Shown here: positions 24,241 through 34,184 of the stretch, piece by piece
Position numbering within the stretch: the first letter of the stretch is position 1
How the letters are laid out: each line of letters opens with the position of its first letter
Translations under genes and position numbers: made by a program
Source of the DNA: Varanus komodoensis
Lineage: Eukaryota; Chordata; Lepidosauria; Squamata; Varanidae
Length of the DNA: 64,000 nucleotides
NCBI RefSeq assembly: GCF_004798865.1
Contig: NW_025335268.1
Location: 59,338,374-59,402,373, forward strand
Direction of reading: 5' to 3'
Notes under the pieces: generated by a model
Database searches by the model: none
Told to the model about the DNA's origin: nothing
What the model saw: the letters and a program-made list of their open reading frames with translations, nothing else

Positions 24241-25099
24241 GGTTGATCATGCCTGCCCTTAAAAGCTCCTCTTCTGCCAACAGTCTCAGCCTAATCTTAT
24301 ACTGCAATGTGATTGCTTGAGAAACCACATCACCTTTTCTTCTACCATTTAAAGGCACAAGAACTCTCTTTGTCTCAGGGTTTCACAAATACACCCCTAA
24401 CGTTTCAGATTTATTAGTCAGAATTTCCATGAAAGCATGTCCACAATCGCACTATAACTGCTAGCTGCTGACAGTGTTTTCATGCTTATAGTTTCAGTCC
24501 TAAGTGCATTTATCACCCGATCTTGCAAGCAGGACTTACTAGCACATTGATTTAAAACATCTGCACATTAGACAATCAACCTTTCTCAATGTGTGAAGGC
24601 ACCAGCCAAGGTCCATAGTTGGTTACAATCAGAAAAAGCAATTGTTTAAAAAGTATGCTGCAAAAGTAGCAGTTTGGGGCAAAAGGAGTATGTATAAGTC
24701 AGACAAATAAATGGCTTGTGAAACTTTCCCCTCCCTTTTTACCTGATCAGCCTGTGGCAGAAACTGGAAGAGCTGTAGCTCAGTTTTACAATTTGCTCCA
24801 ACTCTCATCACAAGCAGGACGTGGCGAAACAGTAATGAAAGATTCTGGTCTGCCTCACTCAGCATTTCCAGTTTGCATCGGTCCTGCTTTGATAAACTCA
24901 GTACTGAGTTCACATTAGACATCCTGCTGGTTCTATCAAACATTCTTGCTATCACTATTATTATTTTTCAAATGAAAAATCAGAGAAGATGGAATAGATT
25001 CCCCCTCTCCTGCACAACCACTTCCACATGCTCCATGGAAGACAAGAGAACAAGGCTAGCCCTTGGAAGCAAATTCACCTTATTTAGGGCTATGGCAAT

Positions 25100-25103
<4 letters not shown>

Positions 25104-25134
<31 letters not shown>
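25104..25134. repeat. (GA)n microsatellite
   Basis: An uninterrupted GA run of about 31 bases, giving runs of Arg-Glu or Ser-Leu in the overlapping false frames. Confidence 0.95.
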
Positions 25135-25136
<2 letters not shown>

Positions 25137-25441
25137 AAGGCCATAACCTTTTCCATAAGAACATGAGAAGACCTTGAGCAAACCTGCTAGCAGATTCAGG
25201 GGTTGGGTGGGGGTATTCTTTAGCAATAGGAAGGAGGCCAATTCTTTAGCAGAATTTCTTGACTTTCTTTGCATGTAGAGTTGCTCATTCTTAACTTAGT
25301 TACATCCTGGCCAGGCTGCCTCCAGAAGAGAGGCAGTGCAGGACAAGGAGATATCAGCCTGGGTATGGTGAAGACACACGATGGAGGTAGAATACAGCTT
25401 GAGACTGCATTTCATTCCTTTGCCTGTCCACCCAGTGCACT

Positions 25442-26330
25442 TTGGCCTGCACTGAGCCAACCACAATAAATGCATCCTGCACTATCAATATAATAAGACA
25501 AAGAGCCAGCCTTCTGGAACCAGTATTCCAGGCATATGTGGAATTTTGTAGAACTATCATCGGTGCTCTACCAAAAAGAAGAGAGGCTGCAATGGGAGGA
25601 TTGTCCTATCATTTCCCAAAAGGCAAACCGGTGAGACTAAACAAAAGTACTGTTGCCAAAAAACAAACTAAAAAACCCACCCTAAGTACAAGACAGAAGT
25701 GGGGTCTGAGCTCCCAAACCAAAATCAAAACCGACCTCTACTCGAAACCTGATCTTTTGAATTCAAAGAAAGATGGCACCGGATGGAAGCACTTCACTTT
25801 GCAGCATGCCAGAATCTCATTTATCTTAAAGAAATAAAACAGCACCAGCATTGAAAGGAACTGGGCATGTGCCAAGAGAAGCATCTGTGGGTACATTCAT
25901 GCCTACAAGTATCATGTTGTAGCCCCCAGTGGTAAGACTGCAGTCAACAGGCAGCATTGCAAGGAAAACTTAATCCTGTTTGCCAAGCACAGAGTACTGT
26001 GTGGTTACATTAGTGCAAGTTATTCTGTATACTGTGCCAGCAAGGCAACAGTGCACAGGATCAGGATCGCCTACCAACCGATGGCCAAGCAGTTGGTCAG
26101 CGGCATATTTAGACAGTTGAGAGTTCTATTAAACAGATCCTGTAAACTGTGCCCAAAATAATCAAGGGAAGAGGAAATGCTGGACAACACGGTGAGAGTG
26201 ACAGAGATAGGAGCAGCTCCATAACACTGTACAGCTACAATGACTCACCCAGCTGCAGCTGTCTTAACTGGACAGTTTCTGAAAAACTGTGCTGCTAAGC
26301 TACTGTCCATGACATTCATTGTGAACTAAA
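25442..26330 (+). pseudogene. Possible degraded coding sequence of unknown origin
   Basis: A plus-strand frame is open from 25442 to 25837 (131 codons from its first ATG). After one stop it continues in the same frame for about 105 more codons to near 26160. The first part is rich in Lys, Ser and Thr (VRLNKSTVAKKQTKK, LLNSKKDG). The second reads smoothly (YKYHVVAPSGKTAVNRQ, CKENLILFAKHRVLCGY, KATVHRIRIAYQPMAKQ). A shifted frame then reads KGRGNAGQHGESDRDRSS before stopping. The sequence looks more protein-like than its surroundings. I do not recognise the family, and see no introns, poly-A tail or target duplication that would prove a processed pseudogene. Chance openness cannot be excluded: two joined chance frames of this length could occur in a window this size. 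Confidence 0.3.
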
Positions 26331-26804
26331 ATCCAGGTAATTTATACTTCTGCAGAACAAATGCAAAGGAAATTAAACCATAATTGAATTTAATTAAACA
26401 AAGATATATATGCAGTGTCCAAATAATCCCACCATTTATGGGAATGGCTATAGAAACCACCACTCCTTTTGTATGAAGTCACTCAGCTTGCAGCAAGATA
26501 AGTGTAAAATGTTAACAGATTTTTGAAGTATAAATTCTTTACCAGATAACTGATCACACAAACTGTGTTAAAAGTAGATCTTATACCCTAATGAAAGAAT
26601 CCACAGTGAGAAACCTGGGGAGGGGGCAAAACTGACACCAGAGAAGTACAAGGTAACCCTTCCCCTTCTTGGAAGCCAAGTGGCAAATAAGTGTGTGTGG
26701 AGGAACCGGGGGCTGTGGCAACATGGTTTCTTGGCATCACTTGCTAGGAAATGGGGAGAGGATCTGGCCAGACCTCCCGTTCTCCACCGCCATGCTCAAA
26801 GTGG

Positions 26805-26950
26805 CCCTGTTAGGCATACAGGAATCTGCTTTATACCCAGTCAGACCCTGGATCCATCTAGCCCAGGATTGTTGACACTTGACTGGCAGCAGTGCTTCTG
26901 AGCTTCAGACAGGAATATTCCCAGTCCCACCTGAAGACCCAAGCACGTGC
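26805..26950 (-). mobile_element. tRNA-headed SINE with CR1/L3-like tail, minus strand, partial
   Basis: TTAGGCATACAGGAATCTGC, TTTATACCCAGTCAGACCCT, GGATCCATCTAGCCCAGGAT, TGTTGACACTTGACTGGCAG, CAGTGCTTCTGAGCTTCAGA and CAGGAATATTCCCAGTCCCA give a well-preserved tail and body of the family. The tRNA-like head is missing beyond about 26950, just before the assembly gap. Confidence 0.8.
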
Positions 26951-27004
26951 TGTACCACAGCCGTGACCCCTCTTGTAGAACAAGTGACCAAATGGGGATC
27001 TCGG

Positions 27005-27104
27005 NNNNNNNNNNNNNNNNNNNNNNNNNNNNNNNNNNNNNNNNNNNNNNNNNNNNNNNNNNNNNNNNNNNNNNNNNNNNNNNNNNNNNNNNNNNNNNNN
27101 NNNN
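27005..27104. other. Assembly gap, 100 N
   Basis: Exactly 100 ambiguous bases, the conventional placeholder for a gap of unknown size. The true distance between the flanks cannot be read here. The open frame shown across it is an artefact. Confidence 0.97.
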
Positions 27105-29480
27105 TAAGTATGACTAAGTCATAGTACTTTCCTATGTGCTCACTGTGAATTTGTCAGTTCCAATAGGAACATGTGTGAAAAAGCATCTCCATGGTTTGAT
27201 ATATATCGGGTAGGTGTACAAAACTGAGGTAAAGTGGGCTTGCTATTATCTTTACATTGGATATGGGAAGGCTCACAAATAGTGGCTTGATTAAGATGAC
27301 CTTCTGAGATTGTGGCTGATACAAAAATGACTTCCTAATTCCTCATTCGTTTATCTATTACGATAGGGGTAGGTAAACCACATTCTCAGGATTTACTTTT
27401 TCTTAAAACTTAGATTTGTCAACTAGAACATGATGCAAAAGTAATAGAATGAAAGACTTCTGAGCCCAGGGATTTGTTCTGGGTAACAGAACTGAATGTA
27501 ACTCCTTCCATACAAAATACGCAGTAATTCAGCAAAGAAATGTAGGACGGGAGCAGGCAGAGCAGCAATTATGTTTTTGCAACTGTTAAACAACTGGGGA
27601 CCAAAGGAGCAAATCTCACAATGTTCTCTTTCTTCTGACAACTCTTGCATTATGGTCCACCAGCTCCTCCGTAGCTCCCCCTATGGGGCTTGCTCAGCTA
27701 TTTTTCAGTGTTTCAGGCACAAGACGAAACACCCATGCTTTAAGTTCCTGTGCTTCCCTGAAACATGCTTTTCCTTCACTGCCAAGAATGACGACATTGT
27801 AGGCAAGGGTGCATTCTGGAACTTCCCTCATATCAGAAATAGCAACTGATGGGCCATGAACAGGATCTGGCCCACAAGCTATTTTATCTGCCCCTTGGTG
27901 ACATTATCTGATTTTTGAAACAAAGAAACAAGATATATGCACTCTAAAATCAATAATTCTGAGAGATTTTTTCAAAAAGAATAAAAACAGCTAAAAATTG
28001 CAATGCAATGTACAAGAGTTTTAACAGCAGCAATGGCAAGAGAAACAGAAAGCTCAGATTTTAATCAAAAATCTGAATTGTGAATCTGAATTGTGAATTG
28101 ATTTTGCTGCTTGTAAGAGAAAGGAATTGTTTTCAAATGTGAGGGGAAAATAGATAAGGGAGGTGAGCAGAACCCTTCCACTCAGGTACTCCTACTGCCT
28201 TTAGGCCTTGTCACCCGGCTTAAGACGTGAAAGGGTAGACATGTCAAAAGACACTCATGTCCATACTCATTGTCCAAAATGGAGAAAATGAGTCAAATGG
28301 AAAACCAAGGGCATGTTTTCCTCTGGTCTTCCTGCTCCCACATATCTTGTATCCTCCTCCAATTCAAAATGGCACATCACTGGAAAGAATTCCTTACCAG
28401 GAGTTCATGATCTCCAGTTTCATGCTAAGACTATCTTGGCAACAGGCACTATCCCTGAGAATAGGCCTTTGATAGAAAAGTGATGCCATCAACACCACCA
28501 TCATAATCCTGCTTGCAACTGCAGGTGCTCCAAAAAGACAGTTCCTAGTGCAGCCATTCAGAAGACCCTGAGCACCGGCTCTGCTTTCCTTCCTTCTTTG
28601 CTTTGTTCTGTTTGTTTGGTTTGGTAAAAAAAAAGAATGGAAGAGTGGTGGGAAAGCATGGGAGGGGTACAAATGGAAGACCATGACATCTGGGCACCTC
28701 CCTTTGCCCACCATAAAATTCTGTGTTTGAGACAGGATTATGGCACAATAAAAGGAAACCCCATGAGTTTTACAGCCTTTTGATGATAAAAGCAAATAAA
28801 CCCCCTGAAAGGGTTAATTTAATTGTGTTTGGAACAAAGAAGCCAAGGATGATTGAGCTGAATGCTATTTCTTGAACAAGAAGCTTTGCTATCTAAAAGC
28901 GGAGGCACTGGTATTATTACCTGAAGAGTTAACACCCTTTGAAGGATTTCTGCAGCATCCTGAATACACCCTTTCATTGTTTCTTTGTTTTCCTAGTGAA
29001 ATCTTATATTCTTGCTCACACTTTCCTCTCCCCAGCTTGTTTACTTTGTTCCTTAACTTTCACAACACAATAAGGTTTGGAAAGTGCCAGTGATTTGGAG
29101 GGCTGACATTGCCGGCTCAGTCCTTGGCGATTTCCGCATGCCCAGCTGTTGAAAGGGATAGATACCCTCATTCATATGGATGGTATCAATAAAGTGTGCT
29201 TGCATGTTGGTGGTGCGGAGAGCAAGCGAAGAATTCTAGCCATCAGATTTCACGCTTGTGCAACAAACCAGAGGGCACATATCTCACAGGCCTGACATGC
29301 TGCAGTGTCTCTTGCCAGCCAGTGCCACCAATTTTGGGCTAATGGAGCTCTGTTTGCATTTGAAGCAGCAAATGGGTGAATTGGTTAGTGCAGCCCTCAG
29401 CTGTCTCCTGCACTCCTTGGCTGGGGCTGTACTCATGCCCAAGTAAGCAAGTGCTCTGGCTTTACTAATTCTGAGCAGAA
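27105..29480. other. No supported gene; possible old hAT fragment at 27847-27900
   Basis: GGGCCATGAACAGGATCTGG, CCCACAAGC and CCCCTTGG (27852-27898) read in reverse as GTGGGCCAGATCCTG... GGCCC, the subterminal look of many hAT elements, but no second end is visible. Other frames here (28394-28795 minus, 27571-27849 plus) show no domain. Confidence 0.4.
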
Positions 29481-29486
29481 GGTATT

Positions 29487-29513
29487 CTCATTCATTCATT
29501 CATTCATTCATTT
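29487..29513. repeat. (ATTC)n microsatellite
   Basis: Six or so tandem CATT/ATTC units, directly preceding an L2-type tail in which such tetranucleotide runs often arise. Confidence 0.9.
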
Positions 29514-29514
29514 T

Positions 29515-29645
29515 CTTTACCTCCCAATAGCCAATGCTTTCTCGGGGTGCATGGCAGCTGACAAATTGCACTAAAATATAAAAATGCAAATAATGGTAAA
29601 AACATCATAAAACACCAGTAAACCAGATTTTAATGACTTATGCAG
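29515..29645 (-). mobile_element. L2-type LINE 3' tail fragment
   Basis: TTCTTTACCTCCCAATAGCC, AATGCTTTCTCGGGGTGCAT, GGCAGCTGACAAATTGC, then A-rich sequence with TAAAATATAAAAATGC and ACATCATAAAACACC. It follows the L2-type 3' untranslated plan seen at 2838 and 58305. The adjoining ATTC run fits its tail. Confidence 0.6.
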
Positions 29646-29954
29646 CTATGCAGCAGATCACGAGGTTCTGCTAAAGCTCCCTTTATGATATGGTGAGCTG
29701 ACTGAATGACTCCTACTGTTGACATGTTTTGAGCAGAAGCAGTGTTTGCAATCCGCTCAAGAACAAAAGTGGAGATAATTTGATGCTGAAGCAACTGACA
29801 TCTATTTGCATGACAGGTACATATCATTTGTAAGTTCACAAACTCTCATTAAGTATTGCAAAAACTGTGGGATGTGCAGACTCCATGGCACCTTCAGGGG
29901 TAGAATAGAGGCAAGGAATGTAATGAAAACTCTTGCCATGTCCTGACTGAAACC

Positions 29955-30035
29955 AAGAGCTGGGAACTGGTGGCCTGTAGGCTGGACACAGCCTGTGGGA
30001 CTTCCTGAATGGCTTGTGTCACTTACACCATCCTG
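29955..30035. mobile_element. Possible old hAT-type fragment
   Basis: GAGCTGGGAACTGGTGGCCT, GTAGGCTGGACACAGCCTGT and GGG resemble the subterminal GGCCCGCGGGCCGGATCCGG region of hAT elements after CpG decay. No terminal inverted repeat pair or target duplication is visible, so limits and class are uncertain. Confidence 0.35.
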
Positions 30036-30837
30036 CCATACCTTGTAAAGCTCACGGAGAGATTGAGGTAGGTCACAGCTAGCTATGCTTTCACTCTCCA
30101 CACGCTGGCATCCGCCCCACTGCAATTAGCTTTGAGAAAAGCCTCGCATGGATTAAGTGTCTATCTGGATTATTTGCGAATGTAGGGGAGGAATGTGTGA
30201 TTTTGACCACACTTGTTCAAGGTTTGACTGTTACCAGAGTGATATCCTACGTTCTTGGTGAAGGCCAAGCAGCATGAATTCCCATATGGTGTACTCTTAT
30301 GTACTCTCTCATATTAAAGTCCCAATCTGGACTGCGGTATCTGTACCTGCTGTAGTGTAAAAATGAAAACAAGACATAGCTGCTAGAAACTGATTTAAAG
30401 TAATGTCTCAGGTTTTGGCCTCAGGTTTCTGCAACCCTGTGCTCTTCAAATGCTGTGGTGTACCGATACTATCATCCACTCACCCCCATATTGGCTGCGG
30501 GAGATGGGTGATGTAGCCCAGTGCATCTGGGAGATACCAGGTATGAGAGACTGGGTTAACTGCACATGGTATTATGTGCTAAAGCTCCTTCAGGATAGGT
30601 TGGCTAACAGGAGAAGAAAGTACTTGACATGTGAAAGGAAGCATTTTAATCATCCCCCACAAAATGTTGACTGCTTCAAACTGTTCACCATAAATGCACA
30701 ATTGGAGGGTCCACCACCTTCTGTCCAGTTTCAGTTGCATAGTTGCTGGTTCAAACCCAGATTTGACAACTCTGCTGGGATATGCTGGAGAAAAGTTAAG
30801 CTTTCCTCCCACCCACTCCCAATCTTCTCTGTGCGCC

Positions 30838-30974
30838 CGCCGTCCGTCCGTCCGTCCGTCCGTCCGTCCTTCCGTCCGTCCGTCCTTCCTTCCTTCCTTC
30901 CTTCCTTCCTTCCTTCCTTCCTTCCTTCCCTCCCTCCCTCCCTCCCTCCCTCCCTCCCTCCTTCCTTCCTTCCC
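30838..30974. repeat. Tetranucleotide tract (CCGT)n(CCTT)n(CCCT)n(CCTT)n
   Basis: About 137 bases of pyrimidine-rich 4-mers in blocks: CCGT with one CCTT interruption (30838-30884), CCTT (30885-30928), CCCT (about 30929-30960), CCTT (30961-30973). Four overlapping long frames on both strands (30450-31095) encode Pro-Ser or Glu-Gly-Arg-Lys repeats and exist only because these units contain no stop codon. Confidence 0.95.
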
Positions 30975-31099
30975 TATCTCCCAGTATGGGAGAATAGCTA
31001 AGTCCTTCAGAGCTGGTGGCAGTGAAGGCAGGGGGAAGGAAAAAGGGAACAAGAAGATAGGACTCAAGGCCTTCTGTTAAATATTTTGGAAACAAGAAA

Positions 31100-32340
31100 T
31101 CTTCTTTTCTTTTTTATGTATTATGTCACTCAAGCAGGATAATAAACATGTTAATGCAACCTTGAAGCTGTTTAATTAAAAAAATTGCAGGCAGAATTAA
31201 AAGTGGGACGCCTCCAGCCACGTGTGCTAAGCCGCAGTGTGTGCATGGGTTGCACTGTATGTTCTTTTCAAGCTGACAGCAAAGCTTCCTTGCATCTGAT
31301 TGGGTTATGGTTTCATTTGCAGGATAGAACTCTCCAAACTCTGTTTCCCTGATGCAGTGATCTAGCAGAGAAGCTGGAGAGCAGCAGGGAGGGCAGCTGC
31401 TTACCTGCATCATCCCAGAAGAAGGGGGTACTCACTTGCATCGTCTTTCCATATATTAACCTGTGCATATATTGAAATATCATTGCTATAATCTAAACAG
31501 AATTTGAATGGGTCTCACCCTGTAGAGAGTCTGTTGCATCTGCTGCCCAGGAGCTAATCGTCAATGGAAACTTTGAGGCACTTCCCAGCTCTCCTGTCAC
31601 AGGGCTCTTTGACGTAGAATGTGCACGTTGGGGAAAGCCACTAAGGTTTTGATGCATTCAGAGGAATCCAACCTTCAGATTTCCAGTGTGGACCAGCTTT
31701 TTCCAAGTTATGCAGATCTATAGACTAATTCAAAAAACATTGGGAAGGATTTTTGCAAATGCAAATTCTCATACAACTCTGCAAGCAAAAGTCTTGGTTT
31801 TATCAACAAATAAATGCTGGAACAGAAGACCCCAGAGTCAGAACAAGTGTTAACAAGATCTGCGCACCCCCACTTTAAATCACAGCTGGCCTTTCTAGAA
31901 AGGAGAGCTCGAAACAGAGGACCGTCCTCTCCCAGATCTCTGAAGCAGAGGATTGTCCTGGCCACCCTATCAGCAGCCCCTTCTTTTTGTCCTCCACTAA
32001 CAGATGAAGAGGCAGAGAGGCCATAGACTATGTGAGCAGAGCAGCAGGCAAGCTGCCCGCCTGTGCCCTCTGAGCCATCATGCTGGATTCGGCTGCCAGA
32101 TGCATGTGACATTTCCCAGCAGTCTTCTTGCATTCACACAGAGCAACTTGTTTCCACACACAGATAAATTATCTTGCTGGATCTGGTGAAGTGGATGCAG
32201 CTACAATCCAGACAATGATACATGTGCTGATGTCACAGTTGACCAAACAGAGTTCTTTTGAAAAAGGGCAATTGAGTTCAGGGAATGTTAGCATGATCAT
32301 TCGTTTCCCCTTCTTGAGTGCACCCTTGGCAGCAAGTCAA
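31100..32340. other. No supported gene; possible repeat half-end near 31900-31975
   Basis: GAGGACCGTCCTCTC, GCAGAGGATTGTCC and TGGCCACCCTATCA (31917-31974) end in the same TGGCCACCCTA as the short element at 59636-59731, so this may be one end of a related element. The 141-codon minus-strand frame at 31708-32133 includes it and has no domain. Confidence 0.4.
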
Positions 32341-32345
32341 GCATA

Positions 32346-32460
32346 GGCCAGGGATGAGAAACGTTTGGCCCTCTGGAGGATATTGGACCAGTCTCTGTCA
32401 TCCCTCAGCACTGACCATGCTCCGCTGGCTCCAGTTGATGGGAAGTGGAGCACTCAAGCA
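32346..32460. mobile_element. Fold-back (MITE-like) element, decayed
   Basis: CCAGGGATGAGAAACGTTTG, GCCCTCTGGAGGATATTGG, CATCCCTCAGCACTGACCAT, GCTCCGCTGGCTCC and AGTTGATGGGAAGTGG align in order with the fold-back family best seen at 48505 and 53592 (GGTGCCCTCCAGATG... ACTCCCATCA... GACCATGCT... GATGGGAGTTG). The arms no longer pair well. Confidence 0.6.
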
Positions 32461-32464
32461 CTGG

Positions 32465-33295
32465 GAGGGCTACATCTTCCTCATGGCCGCTTTAGGGGCA
32501 CTTCAAAGGATCACAGGGCATCTGTGCCCAGGATCTGCCACAGATTTTGCTTCACCTTAATGCACACCAGCTGCAGGGAACCGTGTCTGAATCAAATTGG
32601 GGTTCTCATTTAGTTTCCCCTCCCAGCTGTTATTTGCCACCCATGGAGAAAAAAAATACAGGTATGCAGCCCTGCCTGCAGAATAAATAGCAGCTTGGGT
32701 GTTGTGATCTTAGCAGGAGAACAATTTGGGGGTAAAGAGTTAAACCACTCCCTCTTCAGGGCACCCTAAGGCACTTACGACCTTCTAAAACAAAACACAG
32801 CTCCTGTCTAATGGAGCCCTCCATGCTTGCAACTTCACCTGCATGCCGGAGAGTTAACCGCTTCGCCTTCATTAAACACGGGCAAGCCCTCAAGTCCCCC
32901 CACATGCGTGGCGACCACTCGCCAGGGCCAGAGGGGTCCAGGCAGCTCTGCTGCCCAGGAGCAACGATGGCCACATGGACTGTACATGCAGCTCCATTCA
33001 GACCTGAGTTTCAGGGGAGAACAGAAATATGTAATAGCTCGAACATGCTCTGGCTTTTCTATGTTGTCCTCAAGCTAGGATTAATTGATGTTTTACCTTA
33101 AATGCTAATTGGGATTTATAGAAACATTTTAGAGCTGATTTATAAGACGAATATAAAAAGCATTAGAGTGATAGACAGGTAAATTATCTAGTTATTCTAG
33201 TTCAACCAGGAAGAATTATAGCTTGCTTGTTCCTGGTTTTGGAAGGTGCATGCATGTCTCCCTTTTCTGTGTTTGCTGTCTCCTGTCTTACAGCT
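32465..33295. other. No gene or repeat recognised
   Basis: Contains short overlapping plus-strand frames at 32811-33101 and 32827-33078 in different phases without domain content. Nothing else is supported. Confidence 0.4.
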
Positions 33296-33509
<214 letters not shown>

Positions 33510-33639
33510 ATATACAGGGGGATAGGCTCCGTTTGTGAGCTGCTGTATGTTTAAATACACTTTCTACATCAAAGCCTGGGCAGCACAGGGAGGGATGAAT
33601 GTTTTCATAAATGGAAACAAAAGCAAGGATGCAGCCTTC

Positions 33640-33715
33640 CATCTTCTCCAGGCCAGTCCCCTCCAGATGTGTTCGATTATAATTCCCAGGAGCTCCCAGT
33701 CACAAGGGGAAGGCA
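33640..33715. mobile_element. Fold-back (MITE-like) element, left half
   Basis: TCTTCTCCAGGCCAGTCCCC, TCCAGATGTGTTCGATTATA, ATTCCCAGGAGCTCCCAG match the left arm of the element at 53592 (TTCTCCAGTCTGGGACCCTT... AACTATAACTCCC). The second arm is lost or replaced. Confidence 0.6.
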
Positions 33716-34029
33716 ACCTTTTTCCATGGCTGCGTGTAGGATAGTTGTGTAGGCTGTAGTTGTGGTTCAATATGTCTTGAGATCATGATGGAGAATTCCT
33801 CTTAAAACCCCTTGGAGACACACACTGACTTCATCGGAGACAAATGCTCCTTGGAGAAGGCTACAGTAATCAACCACATTTATGCTCAGCCATTAAAAAT
33901 AGGCATGTGTATGTGTGTATAGAAAAGTGGCCGGGCCCCTGTCACTTTTATTAAAGCTCTAGCTACAGCTGTTAAAATTCCCTCTCCTACCCAAACATTA
34001 ACATGCAGGAGCCCAGTCCGTCTCCTCCT

Positions 34030-34182
34030 ATAACAACAGCAGCAGCAACATTTATACTGCACCTTTTTTCCTTCCAAAGGATGCAGGGAAGCTTATATAA
34101 TTCTCCTTTCAATCTTATTCTCACAACAGCAACCCTGTAAGGTAGGTTGGGCTGAGCATCACCCAGTGAACGTCTGGCCATT
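34030..34182 (-). mobile_element. MIR-like SINE, 3' and core part
   Basis: ACATTTATACTGCACCTTTT, CAGGGAAGCTTATATAATTC, TCTTATTCTCACAACAGC, AACCCTGTAAGGTAGGTTGG, GCTGAGCATCACCCAGTGA. The CTCACAACAgcAACCCTGTAAGGTAGGTT core is highly similar to the MIR core. Part of the GACTGGCCCAAGGTC block is deleted and the tRNA-like head is absent. Confidence 0.7.
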
Positions 34183-34184
34183 CT

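Noticed and set aside
26879-27124. Plus-strand frame across the gap
   Set aside because: Most of the translation is unknown residues from the 100 N.
30450-31095. Four overlapping long frames (to 183 codons) on both strands
   Set aside because: They exist only because the tetranucleotide tract at 30838-30974 has no stop in any phase; the encoded runs (Pro-Ser, Glu-Gly-Arg-Lys) are low complexity.
31708-32133. 141-codon minus-strand frame
   Set aside because: No domain, overlaps plus-strand frames and includes a probable transposon end (TGGCCACCCTA).
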